Positions 49,596-58,321 are shown, counted from the stretch's first letter. The stretch: DNA of 64,000 nucleotides from Flavonifractor sp. An82 (GCF_002159265.1 NZ_NFHG01000006.1:62001-126000), one strand, 5' to 3'. The notes: generated by a model not told the origin, from the letters alone. Made by a program: numbers and translations.

Positions 49596-50444
49596 ATGGA
49601 ACGGCTGACCTTGCGGACGGTTGGGCCTGCGGACAGTGCGTTTTTGCAGTATGTTCCCGGCAATTTCCGCCCTCTGCTGGAGCAGGAAGAGACGGTGTGC
49701 GTGGGAGCGGTGTTTGACGGCCGGGCCTGCGGCGCCGCTCTGGCCCAGTGGGACCGCGGCGATTACTACCTCCGGTACATCTTTGTAGACCCGGAAGCCC
49801 GGCTGTGCGGCCTGGGGACCTACCTCCTCCGGGGGCTGCTGGGGCAGATCCGGGTCCGGGGCAGCGAACAGGTGCGGGCGGTTTACTCCCACAGCATGCT
49901 GGAAGACGGACGGCAGACCCTGGGCATTCTGGAGCGGGCAGGTTTCTCCCGGCCGGAGCCCGTCTCCACCGGCTTTGCCACACGGCTGGGGGATATCCCC
50001 GATGTGAATGTGTCTTCCGTTCCAGGCCTGGAGGTATACAGTGTCCAGGAGGCCCCCGGGCCGGTGGGGGAGGCCTATCAGAAGCTGCTGTGGAAGGGGG
50101 AACTGCCCGGCTTTGCCCACATGGAGGAGTTGGAGCGGCCCTGGCCGGAGCTGAGCAGCTTCTGTACGGTGGATGGGAAGCTGTCCGGCGTATTTCTCAT
50201 CGACCGAAAAGGCGAGGGGTGCCATCTGGCGGGTCTGTATGTGCTGCCGGAGTTTCGGGGCGGACGTACCACAGCGGCCCTGCTTGCCCGCAGCATCCGG
50301 GCGGCCAAAGCCATTCTTCCGCCGGAGACGGAGGTATGGACCTCCGCCATCGACCGCAATGCCTTTTCTTTGTGCGAGAAGCTGCTGCGTTTGGGCAGCC
50401 AGTCCACGAAAGAGACGGAATTTTGTTCTGTCTACCATTTCTGA
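49596..50444 (+). CDS. Two-domain GNAT acetyltransferase
   Basis: A 282-residue protein with two GNAT units. The first has YYLRYIFVDPEARLCGLGTYLLRGLL (about 49-74). The second has GCHLAGLYVLPEFRGGRTTAALLARSI (about 208-234), with the acetyl-CoA loops in the usual places. It starts at ATG 49596 after GGAGGAGGGA. It precedes the effector gene by 17 bases, so the two may be functionally linked, for example as a modification or immunity-like enzyme for the effector. That is inference. It is unrelated in sequence to the AT-rich GNAT at 46552. Confidence 0.8.
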   Translation: MERLTLRTVGPADSAFLQYVPGNFRPLLEQEETVCVGAVFDGRACGAALAQWDRGDYYLRYIFVDPEARLCGLGTYLLRGLLGQIRVRGSEQVRAVYSHSMLEDGRQTLGILERAGFSRPEPVSTGFATRLGDIPDVNVSSVPGLEVYSVQEAPGPVGEAYQKLLWKGELPGFAHMEELERPWPELSSFCTVDGKLSGVFLIDRKGEGCHLAGLYVLPEFRGGRTTAALLARSIRAAKAILPPETEVWTSAIDRNAFSLCEKLLRLGSQSTKETEFCSVYHF

Positions 50445-50461
50445 GAAGGGGGACGTGTCAG

Positions 50462-52504
50462 ATGCAGACCTATATGACAAAACGCAAGGCCCCGGATCGG
50501 GCCGTTCCGCCCGTCCAGGAGGCGGCGCCCTCCCGGAGCGAGATGCTTCACCTGTCCGGCGCCGGAGCGCCTCAGCCCATGTCCCCCCAGCTGCGGGAGA
50601 AGTTTGAGCCGGGTTTCGGCGCGGACTTTTCCAATATCCGCATCAGCCGGGGGCATATCCCGGAGGAGATGGGGGTCCAGGCGGTGGCCCAGGGCACCGA
50701 TATCCTGCTGGATGAGCGCGCCGGCATGGATGTGCTGGGCCATGAGCTGGCCCATGTGGTCCAGCAGGCCCAGGGCCGGGTGGCAGGCGGCTTCCCGGTG
50801 GTGGAGAATGCCGCCCTGGAGCACGAGGCCGACGTGATGGGCCAGCGTGTGTCCTCCGGCCTTACCGCCCAGGCGGGGCCCCAGAACGGCTTCGGCGGAG
50901 AGATGATGTCCATTTCTCCCATGTCCGCCGCCTCTGCCCCCGCTCAGTGCAAGTCCGGCAAGAGCAAAGAGGAAAAGAAAAAGGACAAGATGCAGATCAG
51001 CAATCCCACGGCGGTGCAGCCGGGTACGGCGGGGTATCACAACAGCATGCTGAACCGTACGGCGGCGCAGAAGGGTTCCGCGCTTGGGACCACGACACAC
51101 AATGTGGCCATCTCTCAGATGCTGGACAGCATGCATGATCCGGCCTATATGCAAAGAGTGGCGGCCCATACCGGCAGTTCTTCAGAAGAGATCCGGACGG
51201 ATATGGGGAAACTGGTGGGTGCGGACTATGCCAAGGGAGTCCTGGCTTCCGACAATCCCAATCTGGACATAAGCAACCGCGACGCCGGCATGTTCCGCGT
51301 CAATCAGATGCATCACCAAAATCTGTCGTCCTTCCTGAAGGGGGAGCTGAAACAGGCCGGAGACCAGGCGGTGGCCGCAGCCAAAGGAAGCACCGTGAGC
51401 CAACAGGAGGTAGACGGTAAGACCGAATTCCAGCTGGCACCCGGATTGGTGGATGCCCAGTTCCAGGCAATGTCCGACCATGCCTTGCGGTCGGCCCCCA
51501 CCGTGGCAGCGGTGGACTCGTTTTTTGGAGGTATGCGTAAGGGCGGTTCGGATATGAGTGATGAACATCTGGAAAGCATGGTCACCAACGAGGTGTTCCT
51601 GCGGGGTCTGAATCCTTTGCTGATCGAACCAACGTCACAAAGCTCTCCGGAGGAAGCCCAAAAGCTCAAGATCATGTCTGCCGGGCTGCAGAAGAAATTG
51701 AAGGGAAATCATGTGAATCTCTTCCCGGGGCGCATGTCGGAGGCGGCGCCCCGCAGGCCGGACGGGACCCGGGTGCCCCAGCGGGGGCCGGCAGTGGATG
51801 CCAAACGGGCCGAACGGGCGGCCAAAGCGGCTGATGGTTCGGCGCCCTCTACCGTCGGCATGCGGGAGATGTTCAATGAGAGCAGGGCCGCCGCAGAGGC
51901 GCGGCAGCCCGAGTATGAGGGACTGACACGAATCTTCAAGGACCCCAGGCCCGCGGAAGCGCCACCGAACTATACTGGCATGAAGCGGATGTTCGACCCG
52001 GAGAAGGCGGCCTACGAAGCGCAGATGCCCGGCTATGAGGGCGTGAAGAGGATCTTCACGGAGCCTAAAACACCCGCCCAGGACGCGGAGACCACCTTTG
52101 AAGATATGCAATGCTTCTTTAACCCCGCCATAGGCCCCCGGCGGGAGGCTCAGGCCGCTTACCGGGATGTGGAGAACCAGACCTTCTCGGGCAGTATGCG
52201 AAGCATCTTTGATGAGGATGCCGCAGAGCTGGAAGAGTTGATGCCCCGAGCCCCCGGCGCATCTGGAGGAGACGATATTTACAGCGGGCTGGGCATTCAT
52301 GATGATCTGGAGGACGAGGAAGCAAAGGATATGCTCCCTGGGGTGGGCAATGTGTCCGGAGCGCCGCAGCAGGCGTTCCTCGACCCGTCCTATATGAGGC
52401 TCCTGGACAGTGGGCCAATGGGGCCCATCATCGGGGATGAGGATGTGGACATGAGCGTTACAAGCCCCCCCAAGAAAAAATCCTGGTGGAAGTTCTGGAA
52501 GTGA
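50462..52504 (+). CDS. DUF4157 (eCIS core domain) candidate effector
   Basis: A 680-residue protein. Residues 38-115 form a DUF4157 domain: MSPQLREKFEPGFGADFSNIRI and LLDERAGMDVLGHELAHVVQQAQG with the metallopeptidase-like HELAH at 94-98. DUF4157 marks cargo and effectors of eCIS. The middle (about 165-400) is helical and Met-rich. Residues 464-583 hold six motifs of the form [YF]xGxxRxF spaced 19-29 residues apart, and the end is SPPKKKSWWKFWK, strongly cationic and Trp-rich. No known toxin catalytic domain was recognised. It is the last gene of the locus and is closed by a terminator. Confidence 0.8.
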   Translation: MQTYMTKRKAPDRAVPPVQEAAPSRSEMLHLSGAGAPQPMSPQLREKFEPGFGADFSNIRISRGHIPEEMGVQAVAQGTDILLDERAGMDVLGHELAHVVQQAQGRVAGGFPVVENAALEHEADVMGQRVSSGLTAQAGPQNGFGGEMMSISPMSAASAPAQCKSGKSKEEKKKDKMQISNPTAVQPGTAGYHNSMLNRTAAQKGSALGTTTHNVAISQMLDSMHDPAYMQRVAAHTGSSSEEIRTDMGKLVGADYAKGVLASDNPNLDISNRDAGMFRVNQMHHQNLSSFLKGELKQAGDQAVAAAKGSTVSQQEVDGKTEFQLAPGLVDAQFQAMSDHALRSAPTVAAVDSFFGGMRKGGSDMSDEHLESMVTNEVFLRGLNPLLIEPTSQSSPEEAQKLKIMSAGLQKKLKGNHVNLFPGRMSEAAPRRPDGTRVPQRGPAVDAKRAERAAKAADGSAPSTVGMREMFNESRAAAEARQPEYEGLTRIFKDPRPAEAPPNYTGMKRMFDPEKAAYEAQMPGYEGVKRIFTEPKTPAQDAETTFEDMQCFFNPAIGPRREAQAAYRDVENQTFSGSMRSIFDEDAAELEELMPRAPGASGGDDIYSGLGIHDDLEDEEAKDMLPGVGNVSGAPQQAFLDPSYMRLLDSGPMGPIIGDEDVDMSVTSPPKKKSWWKFWK

Positions 52505-52537
52505 CAGACGATCAGAAAGAGAATACGGAATGCCAGT

Positions 52538-52573
52538 AAAAAAAGCAGACACCCACAGGGTGTCTGCTTTTTT
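52538..52573. terminator. Bidirectional terminator closing the CIS locus
   Basis: Arms GCAGACACCC / GGGTGTCTGC around ACA, flanked by A-runs and T-runs, lie between the effector stop (52504) and the end of the minus-strand glutaredoxin-like gene (52598). Confidence 0.85.
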
Positions 52574-52597
52574 GATGCAAAAGACCGCCGGAATGGC

Positions 52598-52855
52598 TCA
52601 AAGCCGGGCCAGAACGTCATCCAGCTCCAGCGTGGTGGTACCGTCCTCCAGAATGAAGCAGGGGATGCCGATGGAGCCGTTTGCCTTGGGGCCCTCAAAG
52701 AGCGGGCTGCTGTCCCGCAGGGCCAGATAGGTCTTTAGATCTGCCAGGCAGGCGGACAGATTTTTGAACTCGATCTCCACCTTCCGGGCGGCAAGTTCAT
52801 TGATGGCGTAGAGGGTGTCGGGGCAGAGATGACTGCCGATCAGTGTGACTTTCAT
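52598..52855 (-). CDS. Glutaredoxin-like small protein
   Basis: An 85-residue thioredoxin-fold protein. The N-terminal strand KVTLIGSHLCPDTLYAINEL has a single active-site Cys (CPDT, monothiol type), and SIGIPCFILEDGTT provides the cis-Pro. Such proteins reduce or hold glutathione-type mixed disulfides or act on other thiols; in Firmicutes without glutathione the partner is unclear. It lies downstream of ridA on the same strand, 19 bases away, so it is probably co-transcribed. Confidence 0.75.
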   Translation of the reverse strand: MKVTLIGSHLCPDTLYAINELAARKVEIEFKNLSACLADLKTYLALRDSSPLFEGPKANGSIGIPCFILEDGTTTLELDDVLARL

Positions 52856-52874
52856 ATGCTACCTCGCTTAAAGA

Positions 52875-53243
52875 TTATTTTTCCGCAATGGCCTCGATCT
52901 CGCACAGCGCGCCCTTGGGCAGGTCCTTGACCGCCACGCAGCTGCGGGCGGGCTTGGACACGAAGTACTGAGCATAGACCTCGTTAAAGGCGGCAAAGTC
53001 CTCCATGTTGGCCAGGAAGCAGGTGGTCTTGACCACCCGGTCAAAGCCCACGCCGGCAGCCTCCAGGATGGCGCCCACATTCTTGCAGCTCATCTCGGCC
53101 TGAGCACTGATCCCCTCGGGCATGGTGCCGGTGGCGGGGTCCACAGGAAGCTGGCCGGAAGTAATGACCTGGGAAGCGGTCTCGTAGCCCTGAGAGTAGG
53201 GGCCGATGGCGCCGGGGGCGCGGTCGGTAACAATGATCTTCAT
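52875..53243 (-). CDS. ridA: RidA family reactive imine/enamine deaminase
   Basis: A 122-residue YjgF/YER057c/UK114 protein. It has GAIGPYSQGYETASQVITSGQLPVDP at the start, FDRVVKTTCFLANMEDFAAFNEVY, and the key Arg in KPARSCVAVKDLPKGALCEIE. RidA hydrolyses 2-aminoacrylate and related enamines released by PLP enzymes. It fits here beside a C-S lyase (54636) and a cysteine desulfidase (58403), both of which can release aminoacrylate. AGGAGGT-type site (GGAGGT) precedes the ATG, and a separate promoter is visible at 53308-53336. Confidence 0.9.
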   Translation of the reverse strand: MKIIVTDRAPGAIGPYSQGYETASQVITSGQLPVDPATGTMPEGISAQAEMSCKNVGAILEAAGVGFDRVVKTTCFLANMEDFAAFNEVYAQYFVSKPARSCVAVKDLPKGALCEIEAIAEK

Positions 53244-53307
53244 AAAAATACCTCCAGAGAATCGTTTGTGTGATCAGCCGCATTCCGGGGAGGGAATGCT
53301 TCTGTCT

Positions 53308-53336
53308 AAGATATAGGATAGGGGGTGTTCTGTCAA
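53308..53336 (-). promoter_or_regulatory. Sigma-A promoter of ridA
   Basis: On the minus strand TTGACA (overlapping the stop codon of the symporter gene) and TATCTT are 17 bases apart, 65 bases before the ridA ATG. Confidence 0.65.
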
Positions 53337-54490
53337 GTGCTGCTGCGGGCCTTCTTCAGCCAGTCCTTGCCCTCCACGATGCGGGCTACCATCATGGAAG
53401 CAATGGTGTCGCCGGAGGCGTTCAGGCAGGTGGCGGCGGGGTCGAAGAGGAAGCCCAGGGTGGCGATGAGGGGGAAGGCCTCGGCGGGGAAGCCGAACAT
53501 GCTGACGATGAGCATCTCGCCCACCAGGCCGCCGCCGGGAGCACCGGAGAGCACGAAGGCGGAGAGAATGGCCACCAGAATGGCCATAGCGTAGGTTCCA
53601 ACGCCGGTGAAGGGCATCTGGAACACACCGAAGAGGAAGGCGATCTTGGTGATGGAGCTGAGGACGGAGCCGTCCATGTGCATGGTGCAGCCCATGGGCA
53701 GCACGATGTCGCTGATATCCTCGGGAACGCCGATCTTGGCGCAGGCTTCCTTATTGACAGGCAGGGTGGCGGCGGAGCTCTGGGTGGCAAAGGCGGTAAC
53801 GGCTGGGGTGAGGATGTGCTTGACCATCCGCTTGACGCCCTGGGTACCGCCGGCGAAGAAGGCGTAGAGGGGGAAGAAGATCACCACATAGAGCAGGCAG
53901 AGAGGATAGTATACCACCATGGACCGGCCGTAGTCGCCGATGATCTCGGGGCCGTACTCAGCCACCAGGTTGGCGAAATAGGCGCCCAGGCCGATGGGGG
54001 CGATGATCATGATGACGCTGACGAACTTCATGATGATGCTGTTGAGGTTGTTGAGCAGCTTGCCCATGGGGCTGTCCTCGCCGCCGCAGGCCGCTACGCA
54101 GAAGCCGAAAATGATGGCAAAGATGATCAGGGGCAGCATGTTGCTCTTGCTCAGCAGCTTGGAGAAATCATCCACCGTCAGGGCGCCTACAATCATGTCG
54201 CTGGCGCTCTGCATCTCACCCATTTCGGTGGTGGTCATAGCGATGCTGGTGCCGGCAGAGGGGCTGAACAGGTTGACCCAGAGCAGAACGCAGATGCCGG
54301 CCACTGCGCCGGTAATGAGGAAGCAGCCGATGGTGCCTCCCAGGATCTTACCCAGCCGCTTCATATTGGCCATGCCGCCCACTGCGGAGGCGATGGAGAT
54401 GAACACCAGAGGTACCACAATGGTGAACATCAGGTTGAGAAAGATCTGGCCAATAGGCTTCAGACCCTGACCCAGCGTCGGGTTCACCAC
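53333..54490 (-). CDS. Dicarboxylate/amino acid:cation symporter, N-terminus interrupted
   Basis: A DAACS (GltP/SstT-like) transporter. The readable part, 385 residues from GTG 54490, contains the membrane helices, the Ser-rich hairpin TQSSAATLPVN and the MDGSVLSS substrate region. Upstream in the same frame lies the expected first helix (SLWQQYRLPILLLAGIAIGSIIG) and, before it, an ATG at 54583 with AAGGAG at the right distance. However, codon 5 is TAA (54571-54569). Either translation starts late and the first helix is lost, or this is a point-mutated allele or sequencing error. The gene follows the C-S lyase gene by 52 bases. Confidence 0.75.
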   Translation of the reverse strand: MVNPTLGQGLKPIGQIFLNLMFTIVVPLVFISIASAVGGMANMKRLGKILGGTIGCFLITGAVAGICVLLWVNLFSPSAGTSIAMTTTEMGEMQSASDMIVGALTVDDFSKLLSKSNMLPLIIFAIIFGFCVAACGGEDSPMGKLLNNLNSIIMKFVSVIMIIAPIGLGAYFANLVAEYGPEIIGDYGRSMVVYYPLCLLYVVIFFPLYAFFAGGTQGVKRMVKHILTPAVTAFATQSSAATLPVNKEACAKIGVPEDISDIVLPMGCTMHMDGSVLSSITKIAFLFGVFQMPFTGVGTYAMAILVAILSAFVLSGAPGGGLVGEMLIVSMFGFPAEAFPLIATLGFLFDPAATCLNASGDTIASMMVARIVEGKDWLKKARSST

Positions 54491-54635
54491 GCCGATGATG
54501 GAGCCGATGGCGATGCCCGCCAGCAGCAGGATGGGCAGGCGGTATTGCTGCCACAGGGACTGCTTTTTTTAAACAGTAGACATAACACGATCTCCTTTTC
54601 TCTATTTCAGTAGGACGTTTTGGAAGAGGGGAGGG

Positions 54636-55805
54636 TTACAGTGCGTTGACAGCGCGCTCCAGCTGGCCCAGGGCCTGCTCCAGTACGCTGCGGGGGCAGG
54701 CGGCGTTGAGCCGCATGAAGCCGTCCAGGCTGCGGCAGAAGGAGCAGCCGTCGTTGAGGCCCAGGCCGGCCTTGTGGATCATGAAGTCGTGAAGGGCGTC
54801 GTTATCCAGCCCCAGCTCCCGGCAGTCCAGCCACATCAGGTAGGTGGCGTCGGGGGCATAGGTCTTGATCTTGGGGATGCGGGTCTTGCAGTAGTCCACC
54901 ACATAGTCAAAATTGGCGGACAGATAAGGGAGCAGCTGCTCCAGCCACTCTTCACCGTGGTTGAAAGCGGCCTCCATGGCGGTGAGGGAGAAGGCGTTGT
55001 TGCGGTGGATGTCCATGTTCATCCAATAGCGGTCAAAGACCTCCTTCATGTGGGCGTTGGGGAAGACCACGGTGGAGGCCTGGAGACCCGCCAGATTGAA
55101 GGTCTTGGTGCCCGAGATGCCGGTCACCACATACTGAGCGATTTCCGGGGAGAGGGTGGCCACCGGGGTGTGCCGCTTGCCGTGGAAGATGAGGTCGGAG
55201 TGGATCTCATCGGAGAAAAGGACCACATGATGCTTCATGCACAGCTCCGCCATCCGGCGCAGCTCCTCCGGAGTCCACACGATACCCAGAGGATTATGGG
55301 GATTGCACAGCAGAAACAGGTCGGCCTGGGTGAGCTTTTCCTCAAAATCCGCCCAGTCCATCTCCCATTTGCCGTCCCGCTCCACAAACTGGTTCTCCAG
55401 CACCTTCCGGTTCCAGGCCTCCGTCATATCGTAGAACTCGGAGTACACCGGGGTCTGGATAAGCACGCTGCCCCCCTCGGGCGTGAAGAGCTTGACCATG
55501 GCGCTGATGGACTGGACCACACCCAGGCTGTAGCTCATGAGGGCGGGGTCGATCTCCCAGTTGTTGCGGCGCTTCTGCCAGCCCCGTACCGCCTCAAAGT
55601 AGCTGGCCGGGCGGCTGGTGTAGCCCCAGATGCCCTCCTGAGCCCGCGCAGTCAGGGCGTCGATCACAGGCTGGGCGGTTTTGAAGTCCATGTCGGCAAT
55701 CCACAGGGGGATCACCTGGTCAGTGCCGAATTTTTTGATCCGCTCGTCATATTTGGCCGCGCAGTTGCCGCTGCGATCCACGACGACGTCAAAGTTGTAC
55801 TTCAT
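54636..55805 (-). CDS. MalY/PatB-type pyridoxal-phosphate C-S lyase or aminotransferase
   Basis: A 389-residue fold-type I PLP enzyme. The start KYNFDVVVDRSGNCAAKYD, DMDFKTAQPVIDAL, the PLP lysine in GTKTFNLAGLQAS and the VLFSDEIHSDLIFHGKRHTP stretch are typical of MalY/PatB cystathionine-beta-lyase-like enzymes. It probably cleaves C-S bonds in cystathionine or S-substituted cysteines, releasing thiols, pyruvate and ammonia. ATG 55805 is the start usual for the family; a GTG two codons earlier has the better-spaced ribosome site. A sigma-54-type element is at 55869-55883. Confidence 0.88.
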   Translation of the reverse strand: MKYNFDVVVDRSGNCAAKYDERIKKFGTDQVIPLWIADMDFKTAQPVIDALTARAQEGIWGYTSRPASYFEAVRGWQKRRNNWEIDPALMSYSLGVVQSISAMVKLFTPEGGSVLIQTPVYSEFYDMTEAWNRKVLENQFVERDGKWEMDWADFEEKLTQADLFLLCNPHNPLGIVWTPEELRRMAELCMKHHVVLFSDEIHSDLIFHGKRHTPVATLSPEIAQYVVTGISGTKTFNLAGLQASTVVFPNAHMKEVFDRYWMNMDIHRNNAFSLTAMEAAFNHGEEWLEQLLPYLSANFDYVVDYCKTRIPKIKTYAPDATYLMWLDCRELGLDNDALHDFMIHKAGLGLNDGCSFCRSLDGFMRLNAACPRSVLEQALGQLERAVNAL

Positions 55806-55868
55806 ATGCACATACCATCCTTTCCGTTTGGCTTGCTTTTGTATTGCCTCTCAACGCCCCTGTTTAAA

Positions 55869-55883
55869 AGCAAGCGCCATGCC
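55869..55883 (-). promoter_or_regulatory. Sigma-54 -24/-12 element before the C-S lyase gene
   Basis: Minus-strand GGCATGGCGCTTGCT carries GG and GC at the -24/-12 spacing. The same 15 bases occur at 58323-58337 before the cysteine desulfidase gene. The position is about 65 bases before the start codon. Confidence 0.7.
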
Positions 55884-55966
55884 TGATTGGCCTGCACATG
55901 GTATATTTTCTTTCATAAAGCCGTATTTTGTTTATATTATCTAAGTTTTAGAGATTCTATTTATGC

Positions 55967-56021
55967 AAGAACTCCATTGGAACCCGGTATGATCTGCCGG
56001 GCTCCAATGGAGTTCTTTTTT
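55967..56021. terminator. Terminator of the sigma-54 activator gene
   Basis: Long arms AAGAACTCCATTGGA / TCCAATGGAGTTCTT with an inner CCCGG/CCGGG stem. On plus it ends in TTTTTT, on minus in TTCTTG. It lies between the end of the minus-strand activator gene (56080) and the promoter region of the C-S lyase gene. Confidence 0.75.
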
Positions 56022-56079
56022 AAAATGGTTATAGGGCGACCTATTTTATAAAATGGTTACCCCAAAAACCTGTTTTTGA

Positions 56080-58164
56080 TTATTCAGATGTGTGGGACAG
56101 CTTCTGGGCCAGAAGCCGCCCGTTGGAGGTCAGGCCGGTTCCGCCCCGGCCCCGGGTCACATGGACCAGGCCCTGCTGATCCAGACTCTGGAGGATGCGG
56201 CGGATTTCCTGCTGGGAGCAGGATAGTCCGGACTCTTTGGCCGCCTTCAACAGGCTCTCCCGTCCTGCGTTGGAGCCGCTCTGATCGGCCTGGTAGAGCT
56301 GGAGGAGCACAAATTCCTGATCCTCCGGGGGATACTCTTTTAAATAGGTAAGGCCGGGCAGAGACGGGGCGGAGGAAGTGGCGCGGCTGCTGTCGGCCAC
56401 AGGGAGGTAGTGGAACGTGGGAGGCAGGTCCTGGGGCGTGATGACCGGGCTGCCCACATAGCTGAAGTACTCCACCACATTGCGCAGCTCACGGATGTTG
56501 CCCCGCCACTGGTGGGTGAGCAGAAGCTGCCTGACCTCGGGGGAGAGGGTGAAGGAAGCCCCGCTGTCGCTGCGGAACTGGTCGATGAGCGTCAGCAGAT
56601 CCTGACCCCGCTCCCGCAGAGGCGGGATCAGGACGGGAAGGGTGTTCAGGCGGTAGTAGAGGTCCCGGCGGAAGCTGCCCTCCTCCACCCGCTGTTCCAG
56701 ATCTTCGTTGGTGGCGGCCACAATACGTACATCCACGGAGATGATACGGTTGCCTCCCACACGCATGATTTCCCGCTCCTGGAGGACCCGCAGCAGCTTG
56801 CACTGGAGGGCGGTGCTCATGCCCTCCACCTCATCCAGAAACAGGGTGCCCTTGTGGGCGAATTCAAACAGGCCGGGCTTACCGCCCTTGCGGGCGCCGG
56901 TAAAGGCACCCTCCTCGTAGCCGAACAGCTCACTCTCCAGCAGGTTTTCCGGCATGGCGGCACAGTTGATGGCCACAAAGGGGCTGGAGGAGCGGGGAGA
57001 GGCGTTGTGGATGGAATGGGCAAACAGCTCCTTGCCGGTGCCGGTCTCGCCGATGAGCAGGATGGGCAGCTGGGTCTGGGACATCTTCTTCAGCATGGTC
57101 ATGCAGCGCATCAGGGCGGGAGAATTGCCCCGCACGTCGGCAAAGGTGTACTTGGCACGGTGCCCCTTGTGGAGCAGCTGGGTGCGCAGCTCGTTCTGCC
57201 GATTTTCCGCGTCGGAGAAGCGCTGCACCGTGGCGAAGGCACCGATGCAGCTGCCGCTGCGCAGCACGGGGGCCACCGTCACATTCATGTTCACTCCGCC
57301 CACGTTGACCACCCGGGCGGGCTGGGCCCGCTCCTCTTTCAGACAGGTCTCGAAGGGAATGAAGGGATAGATCTGGTTGGCGGGCTGCTGGAGGGCGTCC
57401 ATACGGGGGATGCCGGTGAGCTCCTCCATCTTTCGGTTGCAGGCAAATACTTCTCCGTGCTCGTTGACGCCCACCAGGCCCTCGTCCAGGATCTCCATCA
57501 GCATATCGAACTGACTCTCCAGCCGCAGTCCCCGGGAGAAGATCCGGTCAAAGCTGTAGGTGTTGGTGGCTACACTCTCCTGATATTGCTTGAAGGCCTC
57601 CGACTCCAGCAAATCCTCAAAGCCCAGCCGCAGGGCGGCTTCAATCATGGTGGAGCTGGTGCACACCCGCTGGCCGATGTCGATGATTTCCCGGGCCCCC
57701 TCCGGCACATAGCGGGACTCCATGGGGGTGATGACGTAGTCATACCGGGACATATCCGGCACCGGCGCGCCGGGGTGATACAGGTCCATTACCAGCTGGT
57801 TCACCCCCAGCTGATTGAGGCGGGTGACCGCCTCCCGGCACATTTTCTGGCTCAGGTTGACGAAAAGGGCCCGCTTGCCCGGGGGCAGAGCCTGGAGCTG
57901 ACGGATCACCGACCAGCGGAAGGTCACCTGGACCTCCATCATCTCACCGTCGATGGGGACATACTGATGAAGGTCGCCCACCGTGTCAAAGGCGTCGGTG
58001 GAGATCATGTAAAGGGCATAGCGCCGGACCATATGGGTCACAGACTCGTCCCGCACGCTGTAGGCGTCCACCGATACCCGGTCCCCGAACAAGTCCCGGA
58101 CCTGCTGGGCGTAAAATTGCCCGGCCAGCGTATCCAGGGAGATCACGGCGATCTCTTTCTTCAT
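56080..58164 (-). CDS. Sigma-54-dependent transcriptional activator
   Basis: A 694-residue bacterial enhancer-binding protein. The N-terminal 200 residues resemble PrpR/PrpR_N-type sensor folds (MKKEIAVISLDTLAGQFYAQQVRDLFG). A PAS domain follows (about 215-330, GLVGVNEHGEVFACNRKMEELTGI). The AAA+ domain has Walker A GETGTGKE and the sigma-54 contact loop ESELFGYEEGAFTGA. The C-terminal domain lacks a clear Fis HTH and looks winged-helix-like. It lies between the two operons carrying the shared -24/-12 element, which it most likely activates in response to an amino acid such as cysteine. CdsR of Clostridioides difficile is a comparable case, from memory. Confidence 0.88.
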   Translation of the reverse strand: MKKEIAVISLDTLAGQFYAQQVRDLFGDRVSVDAYSVRDESVTHMVRRYALYMISTDAFDTVGDLHQYVPIDGEMMEVQVTFRWSVIRQLQALPPGKRALFVNLSQKMCREAVTRLNQLGVNQLVMDLYHPGAPVPDMSRYDYVITPMESRYVPEGAREIIDIGQRVCTSSTMIEAALRLGFEDLLESEAFKQYQESVATNTYSFDRIFSRGLRLESQFDMLMEILDEGLVGVNEHGEVFACNRKMEELTGIPRMDALQQPANQIYPFIPFETCLKEERAQPARVVNVGGVNMNVTVAPVLRSGSCIGAFATVQRFSDAENRQNELRTQLLHKGHRAKYTFADVRGNSPALMRCMTMLKKMSQTQLPILLIGETGTGKELFAHSIHNASPRSSSPFVAINCAAMPENLLESELFGYEEGAFTGARKGGKPGLFEFAHKGTLFLDEVEGMSTALQCKLLRVLQEREIMRVGGNRIISVDVRIVAATNEDLEQRVEEGSFRRDLYYRLNTLPVLIPPLRERGQDLLTLIDQFRSDSGASFTLSPEVRQLLLTHQWRGNIRELRNVVEYFSYVGSPVITPQDLPPTFHYLPVADSSRATSSAPSLPGLTYLKEYPPEDQEFVLLQLYQADQSGSNAGRESLLKAAKESGLSCSQQEIRRILQSLDQQGLVHVTRGRGGTGLTSNGRLLAQKLSHTSE

Positions 58165-58180
58165 GGAAGGTCCCCCCTTT

Positions 58181-58213
58181 TTGACCAGTTAACCTGTTGT
58201 TTGACCAATTTAA
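58181..58213. promoter_or_regulatory. Candidate upstream activator sites (TTGACCARTT direct repeats)
   Basis: TTGACCAGTTAA (58181-58192) and TTGACCAATTTAA (58201-58213) are direct repeats about 110-140 bases upstream of the -24/-12 element. A third half-copy TGACCAGTT lies at 58362-58370. The placement suits an enhancer for a sigma-54 activator. Confidence 0.5.
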
Positions 58214-58321
58214 TAGTATAATGCCCCCAAAAAACCAATTCGTCAAGTCAAATTTTCCAGAAGCAGGCATAATAAATTTGAATTTTCCGGTTATGGGGGC
58301 TCCAAAGGATGCCAAATAAAT

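Noticed and set aside
10216-52573. Interpretation as a prophage or R-type bacteriocin
   Set aside because: No capsid, terminase, portal, holin, lysin or integrase genes are visible, while DUF4255, DUF4280, the AAA+ ATPase and DUF4157 are eCIS markers.
53282-53301. GCATTCC/GGAATGC hairpin as the symporter terminator
   Set aside because: A seven-base stem with no T-run on the minus strand; it lies in the ridA leader after the ridA promoter, so a terminator there is unlikely.
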